From the NCBI GenBank assembly GCA_958296095.1, contig OY282434.1, forward strand, positions 888,001 through 952,000: DNA of 64,000 bases. Reading direction: 5' to 3'. The notes beneath the pieces are model-generated. The model was not told where the DNA came from and did no database searches. It saw only the letters and a program-made list of their open reading frames with translations. The stretch is from an uncultured Oligoflexales bacterium (GTDB taxonomy: Bacteria > Bdellovibrionota_B > Oligoflexia > Oligoflexales > JAPPIL01). Positions 17,394-25,278 of the stretch are shown in pieces (positions within the stretch are counted from its first letter, which is position 1; each line of letters begins with the position of its first letter). Position numbers and translations under genes: made by a program.

Positions 17394-17996
17394 ATGAGAG
17401 TTGTTGCGGTTACCGCTCTGGCGATTATGGCACTGAGCGGCTGTCAGGTTGAGGAGGGCGAGGTGGCAGCGGAAGCGAAAGCAGATTTCAGCGATGTACG
17501 AATGTGCACTGAGGACGATAAAATTGAATATATATACCTGCAATATAGATTTCCGAATAAACAGGATGGTCATCTTGCAGTTAACTTCAGGTTTCCGAAG
17601 GATATTTGTCAGGAACTGTTGAAGCATAGTGGTCATTACCCAGGGGTAACCAAATCAATTGAGTTGTGCCTGGATGAAGAGGGTTCAGATTCGGCAGAAA
17701 ATCTCAAATCAGATTACTTTCAGGTGATGCTTAGAGGACCTTGGGACGGTAGCCGAAGTTGGACATACATAAGCGAGGTAGACGATAAGAAATATCATTT
17801 CCTACTTCCTAATAGAGTTGAAAATGAGGAGGAGTGTAATCAGGCAATCTTAAAGGAACTGGCTGTCAGGGTAAAGGATGGAGATGACATCGTCGCCAAA
17901 GCCACTTCTCCAGCAGAAGTAGCAAGTGGCGATATTAAACAATGCTGGCCACACTCTCGGGCAGCTTGCAAAACCGGTACACCAACCCAACCATAA
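17394..17996 (+). CDS. Small lipoprotein of unknown function, copy 2
   Basis: 200 residues. The ATG at 17394 has GGAGG six bases upstream. The signal MRVVAVTALAIMALSGC has the same lipobox (ALSGC) and following QVEE segment as copy 1 at 10487. The signal sequence and the C-terminal Cys-Trp-Pro...Cys motif (QCWPHSRAAC) are conserved, while the middle has diverged strongly, suggesting positive or relaxed selection on the exposed part. It is divergent to protease copy 2 across a short shared regulatory region. The function is unknown; a partner or inhibitor of the protease is one possibility (inference). Confidence 0.7.
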   Translation: MRVVAVTALAIMALSGCQVEEGEVAAEAKADFSDVRMCTEDDKIEYIYLQYRFPNKQDGHLAVNFRFPKDICQELLKHSGHYPGVTKSIELCLDEEGSDSAENLKSDYFQVMLRGPWDGSRSWTYISEVDDKKYHFLLPNRVENEEECNQAILKELAVRVKDGDDIVAKATSPAEVASGDIKQCWPHSRAACKTGTPTQP

Positions 17997-18448
17997 AAAT
18001 CTCTCACCCAACCACCACCCCCAGACCTAGGAAAAAAAGGGATGGGGATAGCCACAGCGCGAATCGGCCCAGGTCAGGCGAAACCAACGTTCCCCACTCA
18101 TAATGCACATTTCGGGATGGGTTCTTTGTAGGAAGGTCAGCTTCTCTAGGTTGGTGGTCACGGTGTCCTCCGTCAGTTGTTCGGCTGATCTGTGTGGCCC
18201 AAGTGGGGGCGGGAGGCAAGCGAGGCAGGTGGTAGCCCCTTTTTGCTGATAGCGCCTCCGTCATCAACGGAACTGCACCCCAAAAAGCGAGGGTGTCGGT
18301 GTAATTGGCGGTGTAAATGGTGTTTTCAGGAGATAACATACTGTAATTATTGCCCCTACAATTTTAGCGAGGCCAAGATGATTTTCCATTGACGGTGTAA
18401 AGTGTCGCGTGGTAGGTAAGCCGCCTTGTCGTGTGGCTAGGTTGGAAT
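17997..18448. other. Intergenic stretch after lipoprotein copy 2, no gene supported
   Basis: 450 bases. The start is C-rich (ACCCAACCACCACCC) and the rest is unique sequence without the mosaic repeat. A minus-strand open frame of 111 codons (18004-18339) has no recognisable motif, no convincing ribosome-binding site and a Pro/Thr-rich composition, and is not called. The 3' part (about 18300-18400) is A/T-rich and may hold the promoter of the truncated AlbA_2 gene. Confidence 0.4.
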
Positions 18449-19051
18449 ATGAACGATGTGGCTAGTAGGATCAAGGATGCTTTAGCATCGGGCGAGGGCA
18501 AATGCGTTGAATTCAAAGTAAAGTATGTCTCCGATATGGGGCACTCAATTTGCTCGTTCGCTAACACCTCTGGGGGGCTGATTCTTGTCGGCATGTCCGA
18601 CTCCAGCATGGTGACAGGAATTAAGGCCGAAACCACCAACAAGTTGAAAAGTGATATTCAGCATCTTCAGCGGAATTGTGACCCATACATCGATGCCACC
18701 GTCGAAGTCCTTTTATGGCCGCCCCACGGTGAGGATCGAAAATATATATTGGCCATAACTGTTGAAGAGAGCGGCGTAAAACCTCATCTATACAAGGGCT
18801 CTGCTTACGTTCGTCGCGGAGCTTCTGACGTAGCAATGACACAGACAGAGATTGTGGACACCGCGGTCCAGAGCGGAGTGGCCAATTTTGACCGCCTATC
18901 CTGTGAGAGATTTGACTATCAGACAGATTTTGATACGGATAAGCTGTCTGCTTTTCTAACTAAAGCTAGGCTCAAACCCCCGGTTAATGGTGGGGGCGAT
19001 GCGAGCGCTAGAAAATCTGAGGGAAACCCGATATTCGCGTATTTTTATTAA
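18449..19051 (+). CDS. Truncated AlbA_2 domain protein
   Basis: 200 residues from the ATG at 18449, preferred over the GTG at 18431 because it aligns with the start of the AlbA_2 domain. The domain is complete: VEFKVKYVSDMGHSICSFANTSGGLILVGMSD...SAYVRRGASDVAMTQTEI. It resembles the domain of the gene at 13052-14335, but the ATPase half is missing. The frame ends in KSEGNPIFAYFY, where the DNA carries a 17-base word (19024-19040) also present at 55552-55568. I read it as a gene cut at a recombination junction. It may still encode a DNA- or RNA-binding AlbA_2 protein. Confidence 0.7.
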   Translation: MNDVASRIKDALASGEGKCVEFKVKYVSDMGHSICSFANTSGGLILVGMSDSSMVTGIKAETTNKLKSDIQHLQRNCDPYIDATVEVLLWPPHGEDRKYILAITVEESGVKPHLYKGSAYVRRGASDVAMTQTEIVDTAVQSGVANFDRLSCERFDYQTDFDTDKLSAFLTKARLKPPVNGGGDASARKSEGNPIFAYFY

Positions 19052-19068
19052 TTTTATTGGAGAGTGTG

Positions 19069-19713
19069 ATGAAGTTGTTGCCTATGGTGCTGTTTTTGTT
19101 TGCCTCGGCGGTATTTGCTAACGGTGTGCCCAGTGCGTACATAGGTTCGGGTAAATTGACCATCAGTGATCAGTCGAGGAAGTTTACCACTTGCTCAGCT
19201 GGTAAACATGCATTTACCTCGGTCTTGGACATAGCTGGTTTCGATCCTGGTCTATACTTCAGCTACGCGCTAAAGGTCGGTGATAAGAAGCTAGTTATCG
19301 CTAAGCACGCGGTTATTTTGCGGAGCAAACAGCTGGTGCTTGGCGGCAGTAATGATGGCATCGTCAGTGGCAACAGCGAAACCTATGAAGATTGTCCGAG
19401 CCGCGATTCCTGCGAAGGCAGTTGTTGTATCTGTGAAGATAGTCAGCGTTGCGATTATACAAGACAAGAGCGTCCTCGTTTACCAATATCTCGATACCAA
19501 AAGTTTCCGAACAGAACCGACATCAGTCTCAAGAAAAAAGATGGCTCGCGGGTTGAACTCAGCTATGTTTCCGGTGCTAATCGCATCGACGACATCACAA
19601 CCCTCACCGGCAAAATTACCCAAGTTGACGGTTGTGTGTTGACCTGGCAAGATAGCTTCTCTTACGGCCCGATCCCCAGCGATTGGAATCCCGACCGCGG
19701 TGGAGAAATGTAA
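19069..19713 (+). CDS. Exported cysteine-rich protein of unknown function
   Basis: 214 residues from the ATG at 19069 (GGAGAG 4 bases upstream; a longer frame from 19057 lacks a site). The signal peptide is MKLLPMVLFLFASAVFA. A dense Cys cluster lies in the middle (YEDCPSRDSCEGSCCICEDSQRC), with two more cysteines elsewhere, consistent with a disulfide knot in the periplasm or outside. No family recognised. It follows the truncated AlbA_2 gene by 17 bases, probably in one transcript, though the junction there may be recent. Confidence 0.65.
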   Translation: MKLLPMVLFLFASAVFANGVPSAYIGSGKLTISDQSRKFTTCSAGKHAFTSVLDIAGFDPGLYFSYALKVGDKKLVIAKHAVILRSKQLVLGGSNDGIVSGNSETYEDCPSRDSCEGSCCICEDSQRCDYTRQERPRLPISRYQKFPNRTDISLKKKDGSRVELSYVSGANRIDDITTLTGKITQVDGCVLTWQDSFSYGPIPSDWNPDRGGEM

Positions 19714-19859
19714 CCCGCGTTGAAAAAATTCCCTGATATATGCTCAAGTCAGGGAAAGTCGCACTATTTAAAGAAAATATGGGTTGAACTGCTAGCGACC
19801 TCGGTGTATGCCGTAGCCACGTTGTTTGTGGTTAGCGCAGCTTCACTTGTTGGTGGTAG

Positions 19860-20785
19860 CTGCGCTTCTTAATTTTCTAGGTGGAGCTCTCGGTGGGCAA
19901 GAGGTGTGGGCAACCGCAAGAAGGCTTGGGGGCAAGGACACTACTTAACCCGTACCTCCGTTGTCTTGGCAGGGAGCAGCGGAGAACAGGCCCTACTTAG
20001 CCCAAACCTCCGTTATCTTGGCGAGGCGCAGACCTACCGAGAAACTCTCCCCCCGAATAGGTGCAAGTACATGCCTTATGCAAAAAGTAATCTGAACGCA
20101 ATCGCGAGAGGCACAGACCTTCCTTAGCCCGTACCTCCGTTATCTTGGCACGGCACAGACCTGCCGAGAAACTCGCCCCCGAATAGGTGTGGCACATACT
20201 TTTATCTAAAAGCATAATCTAACGGCAATATGGCAGTATTTGTGGTGCGAGTTTTCGCACGGTCTTGCCGCGCCGTTCATGGAGCTCTCGGTAGGCAAGA
20301 GGTGGGGGCAACCGCCGAGAGGTTTGAGAGCAAGCCTCAACGCAATAGCAAGAGGTCTGAGCGCAAGCAGCGAGCTAGGAAGCGAGCGATACAGAAAGCA
20401 GCGTAGCGAGCGAAGCGAGCTAGCAAGCGAGCGGAACAAAAAGCAGCGTAGCTGGGCGAGGCGCAGCCCTACCGAGAAACTCTCCCTAAAATAGGTTGTG
20501 AGCACATGCCTTGTGCAAAAGCATAATCTGACGGCAATATAGCAGTATTTATGGTCGAGTTTTCGTACGGCCTCGCCTCGCCGTTCATGGAGCTCTCGGT
20601 AGGCAAGTCTCAACGTGACAGCCAAGAGGTTTGAAAACAGGAAGAGGGGCTAAAGAACAAGCCTCAGCGCAATACAGGGAGATCAGAGCACAAGCAGCGA
20701 GCTAGGAAGCGAGCGTTACGAAGAGCCGCGTAGCGAGCGAAGCGAGCGTTACAAAAAAGACGCAGCGCAAGCGAAAATTAAAAAG
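19860..20785 (+). repeat. Mosaic repeat cluster 5 (several stem-loop modules)
   Basis: The cluster contains partial modules near 19950-20110, a complete module at about 20128-20300, and another at about 20454-20610, separated by AGCGAGC-rich repeats. In the complete one the inner arms are AAACTCGC (20169-20176) and GCGAGTTT (20247-20254). The cluster ends about 20 bases before the Nudix stop codon. No supported gene; open frames such as 20206-20625 on minus are repeat-encoded. About 19714-19860 is unique sequence with no recognised feature. Confidence 0.82.
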
Positions 20786-21316
20786 CTAATGCTCTTTGTC
20801 AAGATATTTTTGCGCCAACATGATGCCTAGGGCGGAGAGACAGTGGTTGACACGTCCACTGCGCACCAACATGTCGAGGTCTGCGCTGGCAACGGCTTCG
20901 GTGCGCAAATCCAATTCGCCGTCATCGTGGAAATGCTGGCGTGGCACGGCTGGCTCGCAGTTCAGGGCGAGGAAGAAATGCACGGTGTTGGTCATGATGG
21001 CAGGGTTGGGGTTGAGTGCTGCAAGCGGCAAGATGTTACGACTGGTGAAGCCTGTTTCTTCTTCGAGTTCGCGCACTGCAGCCATCGTCATGTCTTTTTC
21101 CTCCGCGGCAACCACACCGCCAGGCGTTTCCAGCGTTGTGCCCTCAATGCCAACACGAAACTGACGAATCAGCAGCACCTTGCCCTGTGAAGTTAGCGGC
21201 ACGATGTTGACCCAATCGGGTGCGACAATGCGATAGAAGGGACGACCTTCGACCGGCAATTTTTCTACTCGAAACAGGTCAAGCTTGAGTAATTCTTTAG
21301 GTTCGCCGCGCTGCAT
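20786..21316 (-). CDS. Nudix hydrolase (ADP-ribose pyrophosphatase-like)
   Basis: 176 residues. The Nudix box is intact: G-GVVAAE-E...AAVRELEEETGF at about 75-98. Upstream is the beta-strand segment VNIVPLTSQGKVLLIRQFRVGIEGTTLETPGG typical of ADP-ribose pyrophosphatase/NudF-like members, which hydrolyse ADP-ribose or other NDP-sugars in the cytoplasm. Substrate cannot be read from the sequence. The last 17 codons recur as an orphan fragment at 4175-4226. The phosphorylase-like gene lies just upstream on the same strand with a 12-base gap, so the two are likely cotranscribed. Confidence 0.88.
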   Translation of the reverse strand: MQRGEPKELLKLDLFRVEKLPVEGRPFYRIVAPDWVNIVPLTSQGKVLLIRQFRVGIEGTTLETPGGVVAAEEKDMTMAAVRELEEETGFTSRNILPLAALNPNPAIMTNTVHFFLALNCEPAVPRQHFHDDGELDLRTEAVASADLDMLVRSGRVNHCLSALGIMLAQKYLDKEH

Positions 21317-21328
21317 GGCTGTATCCCT

Positions 21329-21922
21329 TCAGGTTGCAAAGCTCGTGAATCGTCGCTGCATAACATACGCAGCAGTCAGTCGTGCCGCCTGTGCATGGTG
21401 CTGCTGCCACTGCTGATGTGCGTCCTTGCCAACCGCATTGGTGATGGCGAGCAGGACACTGACCGACGACGCGGTGTCGCCCAGCTGTGACAAAAATGCG
21501 TACGCCTCGACGTTCTCGACGCACAGTATACCTGCTGGTGCAGCCGCGGGCAAAGTATTTGTTAGGCTTATGTTGGGTGCACAAAAAACTTCTGCAACTG
21601 GCAGGTCATTGTAGCAAGATGAAGATGGGCAAGACAACGGCGGGGTTGCATCGACCGCGTACGATAAGCCTGTGCGGGCACAGGTCGGTGACCAGTGCAG
21701 TGCTTGGGCGCGGCACAGCATAATTTTCTTGAACTTACCGAACGTGCCACAGCTGCCGATAAATATTACTTCTCGCCCGCGGCAGGAAATTCGCAGGCGT
21801 TGCCCCGCAGCGGCGGCAGCAATCACTCCGACACCACAGCACAGCCAATCAATACCTACCTGTGGTGCTAATTTGTTGCGCAAAGGCTCGGTTTCAAATT
21901 TTGCCGCGGCGACGACGATCAT
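21329..21922 (-). CDS. Nucleoside phosphorylase / MTA-SAH nucleosidase superfamily protein
   Basis: About 197 residues. The superfamily signs are VFIGSCGTFGKF-like IFIGSCGTFGKF (about 52-63) and CVENVEAYAFLSQL (matching the ENMEG nucleoside-binding segment) followed by VLLAITNAVGKDAHQQW. Members cleave purine nucleosides such as methylthioadenosine, SAH or futalosine; which one is not decidable here. The ATG at 21922 overlaps the stop of a 37-codon frame (ATGA); a GTG at 21934 is the alternative start. The Nudix gene follows after 12 bases. Confidence 0.65.
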   Translation of the reverse strand: MIVVAAAKFETEPLRNKLAPQVGIDWLCCGVGVIAAAAAGQRLRISCRGREVIFIGSCGTFGKFKKIMLCRAQALHWSPTCARTGLSYAVDATPPLSCPSSSCYNDLPVAEVFCAPNISLTNTLPAAAPAGILCVENVEAYAFLSQLGDTASSVSVLLAITNAVGKDAHQQWQQHHAQAARLTAAYVMQRRFTSFAT

Positions 21923-22032
21923 CCTTCCAGCCACTTCGTTGTCCGCAGCTTATCGTCATCGTCGAGCTTGTCAAGTGTGGCAGGATAGTTGTCGTTTTCA
22001 TCCTGACGATTGGCATGTATTCTGAACGGCAA
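21919..22032 (-). CDS. Possible small protein translationally coupled to the phosphorylase
   Basis: A 37-codon frame from a TTG at 22032 reads LPFRIHANRQDENDNYPATL and ends DKLRTTKWLEG, with a stop that overlaps the next ATG (ATGA). The composition (Asp/Asn/Lys-rich, balanced) looks like genuine protein rather than noise, and the frame fills the gap between two genes. No strong ribosome-binding site is visible and no family is recognised, so this is tentative. Confidence 0.3.
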   Translation of the reverse strand: MPFRIHANRQDENDNYPATLDKLDDDDKLRTTKWLEG

Positions 22033-22039
22033 CTTGCTG

Positions 22040-22795
22040 TCAGTAATAGACCATCTCTAGTGCCTCGCTAGAGTGCTGGGCGATGAAACGCTCAAGGGTT
22101 GTGACTTGTTCGCTGGACAGTGAGGTAAACTTTACCCCGATGCCTTTGTCTTTCTGGGTGGACACACGGACGAATTCACCCTCAACTATCAGAGGCTGGC
22201 GGGCGTTAGCGAGGAAAATATTTATGCTGACAACTGTGCCTTTCTCAAAATTAATTCTCGTCGCCAGCAATACTCCGCTGCGAGAAATGTTGGCAATGCC
22301 ACACTGGTAGCGGGTATTTTCCCAGATAAACTCGGCACGACCAGCAATTTTTACCCGCTCGTCCACACGTGACTGTTGCCTAAGCAATCCCCTAATTTGT
22401 TTGATAAAATTTTGGCGCGGCAATGGCTGCAAGACGAACAAATCAGCTCCAGCTTGCAACACTCGTTCCTCCAGCAGGCCTTCGGTCTGCACGCTGGTTG
22501 CTACCAGTAGGATGTCAGCCGTGGAGGTGCGACGGCGGAATTGATGCATGAGGTGTAGGGCATCAACTAGATCCGTGTCGAGATTGATGATGATGAGGTT
22601 AATACTTTCCTTGATCGCCAAAGCTGCGATGATTTCAACAGCTTCTTGCTTATCGGCAGCACGTAGCAATGCCTGTGCCGACGCGTGACTGTGCAACGCC
22701 TCGGCTCGAAAGCCCATCTCACGAAATCCCTTTAAATCAAGGTGTTGTGCGACACCCCGCCCGTCGATACTCAAGATACTGATCTGCTTGCTCAT
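22040..22795 (-). CDS. Response-regulator-like receiver fused to a PilZ domain
   Basis: 251 residues. The first 125 residues look like a degenerate receiver (ISILSIDGRG at the start, IIINLDTDL at the usual phospho-Asp strand, LLVATS and the Lys region replaced by VLQPLPRQNF). The C-terminal part from about 143 is a PilZ domain: an Arg-containing RVDERVKIAGRAEF strand and NISRSGVLLAT in place of the D/N-x-S-x-x-G motif. PilZ domains bind cyclic di-GMP and alter motility or exopolysaccharide output. Whether this receiver is phosphorylated is doubtful. It is upstream of the phosphorylase-Nudix genes on the same strand. Confidence 0.78.
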   Translation of the reverse strand: MSKQISILSIDGRGVAQHLDLKGFREMGFRAEALHSHASAQALLRAADKQEAVEIIAALAIKESINLIIINLDTDLVDALHLMHQFRRRTSTADILLVATSVQTEGLLEERVLQAGADLFVLQPLPRQNFIKQIRGLLRQQSRVDERVKIAGRAEFIWENTRYQCGIANISRSGVLLATRINFEKGTVVSINIFLANARQPLIVEGEFVRVSTQKDKGIGVKFTSLSSEQVTTLERFIAQHSSEALEMVYY

Positions 22796-22860
22796 AGCAC
22801 GTCCCTCCTAATCAACATTCGGCGGTTGACGAAATTGCTTTAGTTTGCCAAAAAACTAGC

Positions 22861-23601
22861 ATGGGTGCGGAACGGGTAAGAATTGACCAGCTACTGCTAG
22901 AACAGGGCATGATTGCCTCATTGCCGCTGGCACACGCCAAGATTATGGCAGGGCAGGTCTTCGTTGAAGAACTCAAGGTCACTAGTCCCGCGCAGCAAGT
23001 GTCACGTTCAGCCACACTGCGTGTCAAACCCAGCAAACTCTACGTCAGTCGTGGCGGCAAAAAACTCGCACTCGCCCTCAAAGATCTGCGTCTACGAGTA
23101 AAGGACAAGCATGTGCTCGATATCGGTGCTTCGACAGGGGGCTTCACCGACTGTTGCCTGCAACACGGTGCGGCGACGGTGACCGCGGTTGATGTCGGCA
23201 CGAATCAGCTGGCCTGGAGCTTGCGCACCTGCTCGCGGGTGAAAGTTTTTGAAAAAACCGACATCCGCACTTTTGCTGGACAAAATTATCAGCATAGCAA
23301 TTTCGTCGTCGCTGATGTCAGTTTCATCTCGCTGACCTCAATCTTGCCGTCAGTGCTTGCTCATCTGCCACACGCGGAGTTTTTAGTGTTGGTCAAGCCA
23401 CAGTTTGAGTTGCCACGCACTCTCGTGCCTCATGGCGGGGTGGTGCGAGATAATAAGCAGCGTGACTATGCTCTGCAGAAGATTAAAAATTTTTTCAAAG
23501 CCCATGGCTACAAAAATTTTACCGCCGTCGATTGCCGTATATGCGGCACGAAGGGCAATCGTGAAATTTTTTGTTATGCCACCAAGGCCTTGCCTCGCTA
23601 G
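22861..23601 (+). CDS. tlyA: TlyA-family rRNA 2'-O-methyltransferase
   Basis: 246 residues, the usual length. An S4 RNA-binding domain occupies about 5-65 (RIDQLLLEQGMIASLPLAHAKIMAGQVFVEE), followed by SRGGKKLALAL. The FtsJ-like methyltransferase core has VLDIGASTGGFTDCCLQHGA (AdoMet motif, about 84-103), VVADVSFISL and LVKPQFE. The K-D-K-E set of 2'-O-methyltransferases is visible. TlyA methylates cytidines in 16S and/or 23S rRNA and affects capreomycin sensitivity in some bacteria; it is often annotated as a hemolysin. It is followed by asparaginase after 37 bases. Confidence 0.93.
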   Translation: MGAERVRIDQLLLEQGMIASLPLAHAKIMAGQVFVEELKVTSPAQQVSRSATLRVKPSKLYVSRGGKKLALALKDLRLRVKDKHVLDIGASTGGFTDCCLQHGAATVTAVDVGTNQLAWSLRTCSRVKVFEKTDIRTFAGQNYQHSNFVVADVSFISLTSILPSVLAHLPHAEFLVLVKPQFELPRTLVPHGGVVRDNKQRDYALQKIKNFFKAHGYKNFTAVDCRICGTKGNREIFCYATKALPR

Positions 23602-23638
23602 GCATTGCCTCGCTAGGGCGACAGGGGAATATTGCTAA

Positions 23639-24661
23639 ATGCCAACCAAGTTGCGGAATAGACGTAAGGTAATTATCATCCATACGGGTGGCACGATCGG
23701 CATGGTGCAGGGCAAGGATGGTGTGTTGCGTCCACTGCAAAACCCGGAGATGTTGTTACACTCGTTGCCTGAGTTAGCTGACATTGCTGAGCTTGAGCTG
23801 CGAGTGCCGTTTAACCTTGACAGCAGCAACGTTCAGCCTTCGCACTGGCTACAGCTGGCAGGGATTGTGCGGGCCGAACAGAACAACTGCGATGGCTTTG
23901 TGATCTTGCATGGCACGGACACCATTGCCTACACCGCCGCGGCACTGTCTTTTTTGCTGGCCGACGTTATGCAGCCAATTATTCTTACTGGCGCACAGCG
24001 ACCACTGTGCATGTTACGCACCGATGCTCGCACCAACCTCACTGATGCGATTGAGCTGGCGACCAGAGATATTCCCGAGACTGCGGTGCTGTTTAACAAC
24101 ACACTATGGCGTGGCAATCGCACGCAAAAAATCAGCAGCAATCGCTACAGTGCCTTTCATTCTCCCAACTATCCTCCACTCGGACAACTTGGTTTGCATG
24201 TCACACTCAATCGTGAATACATGCGGCGAGAACGCCAAAATTTTTTCCCCACCCCGCATTTTGAAACGAAAGTGCTATGTCTTAAGTTACATCCTGGCTT
24301 CACGGCAACACTCTTTGATATTTTGCCACCTGCAAACTTCAAAGCCGTGCTCCTACAAGGCTTTGGTGCAGGCAATATACCTCTCCACCCGCGCCTGTTG
24401 CAATGGCTTGAAGCACATAGTAAACGCGGTCTCACTATTGCCATTGCCAGCCAATCCCCCCGCGGCTGTGTTGACCTGTCTCTCTACGAGGGCGGACGTG
24501 CCGCGCAGGCCTGTGGCGCGATTTCCTGCCGCGACATGACCATCGAAACTAGCCTCGTCAAAATGATGTTGCTGCAAGGCACACGCAGCGATCGTGCCGA
24601 AATTGAACAGCTGTTTACCACCGCGCTGGCTGGTGAACTCGGTGAAGAGCAGATGAGCTGA
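23639..24661 (+). CDS. L-asparaginase, cytoplasmic (type I)
   Basis: 340 residues with no signal peptide. The catalytic Thr19 is in HTGGTIGM, and the second active-site segment is VILHGTDTIAYTAAALSF near 89-106, with the neighbouring LTGAQRPL strand. A C-terminal regulatory domain (KLHPGF..., GFGAGNIP) matches AnsA-type enzymes. It hydrolyses asparagine to aspartate and ammonia. It lies downstream of tlyA on the same strand, plausibly in the same transcript. The final 34 bases of the gene and its flank are repeated about 65 bases downstream. Confidence 0.92.
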   Translation: MPTKLRNRRKVIIIHTGGTIGMVQGKDGVLRPLQNPEMLLHSLPELADIAELELRVPFNLDSSNVQPSHWLQLAGIVRAEQNNCDGFVILHGTDTIAYTAAALSFLLADVMQPIILTGAQRPLCMLRTDARTNLTDAIELATRDIPETAVLFNNTLWRGNRTQKISSNRYSAFHSPNYPPLGQLGLHVTLNREYMRRERQNFFPTPHFETKVLCLKLHPGFTATLFDILPPANFKAVLLQGFGAGNIPLHPRLLQWLEAHSKRGLTIAIASQSPRGCVDLSLYEGGRAAQACGAISCRDMTIETSLVKMMLLQGTRSDRAEIEQLFTTALAGELGEEQMS

Positions 24662-24736
24662 AATTTACATCTCTAGTCATGTCTATCAAGCTCAATCAAG
24701 ATTGAACTCAGTGAAGAGCAAATGAGCTGAAATTTC
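24634..24736 (+). repeat. Direct repeat of the asparaginase 3' end
   Basis: The segment around 24637-24668 (GAACTCGGTGAAGAGC through the stop and into AAATTT) recurs with two substitutions at about 24703-24734. The second copy includes the stop codon context ATGAGCTGAAATTT. It therefore marks a local duplication of the gene's tail. Confidence 0.7.
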
Positions 24737-24760
24737 TCGCCAAACAGCCATCTTCCTTTG

Positions 24761-24797
24761 CTTCAGTTTTGCCAAGAGGTCTAAAGCAAAACTGAAG
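24761..24797 (+). terminator. Perfect 12-bp hairpin after asparaginase
   Basis: CTTCAGTTTTGC (24761-24772) and GCAAAACTGAAG (24786-24797) are perfectly complementary with a 13-base loop. It lacks a following T run, so it may be a processing or bidirectional termination structure, or an operator. It lies about 100 bases after the asparaginase stop. Confidence 0.45.
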
Positions 24798-24844
24798 AGT
24801 TGTTGCAGTAAAGTCTGAGGTGTTACATATATCAAACTTGTAGA

Positions 24845-25142
24845 TGGTTATGGTAAGTATAGGGGGAGTGGAGAAAGCTTATACATGGTTATGGTAAGTG
24901 GTTGCAGTGACGCGTGCAGTGCCGCCAGACACTCTCTGCTGATTATTGGTTATGGTAAGTATAGGTGCAGATTTTAGTGGTTATGGTGAGTATGGGTGCT
25001 GGTTAGAGAAAATTTAACCAGCTAGGCAGGTGGTCGTGCTGGATAAAGATTTTCAATGGTTATGGTAAGTGTGCATGTTGCAGGTGACGCGTAAAGTGCC
25101 TACCATACACTGCCGCTTAGAGATGGTTATGGTAAGTATAGG
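24845..25142 (+). repeat. Intergenic array of six direct repeats (TGGTTATGGTAAGTATAGG)
   Basis: Copies begin at 24845, 24886, 24947, 24978, 25057 and 25124. The core TGGTTATGGTAAGT is intact in five, and the fourth has one change. Spacing is irregular (31-79 bases). Copies 2-3 and 5-6 also share the intervening text (GACGCGT, AGTGCC, ACACT, CTGC), so a larger unit of about 85 bases appears to have been duplicated. The last copy ends 136 bases before oleC. The array has no open frame. It could be a multi-site operator for oleCD or iterons of a replication or partition system. Confidence 0.85.
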
Positions 25143-25278
25143 TGCTGGTGTTTGACAGCCGACCTGCCGCGCAGTAGGATGGCGACCGGGTGGGGAAACT
25201 GTCTAACTACACGATAGGTGCAGCGATGGCTAAAGGCAACGGCAAGATGCTAGCGTTTGCCGAAATAGAGATGTAGGC

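Noticed and set aside
18004..18339. Minus-strand 111-codon frame after lipoprotein copy 2
   Set aside because: It has no ribosome-binding site, low-information composition and no recognisable motif.
24845..25142. CRISPR array
   Set aside because: Repeat spacing varies from 31 to 79 bases and parts of the intervening sequence are themselves repeated, so these are not spacers.
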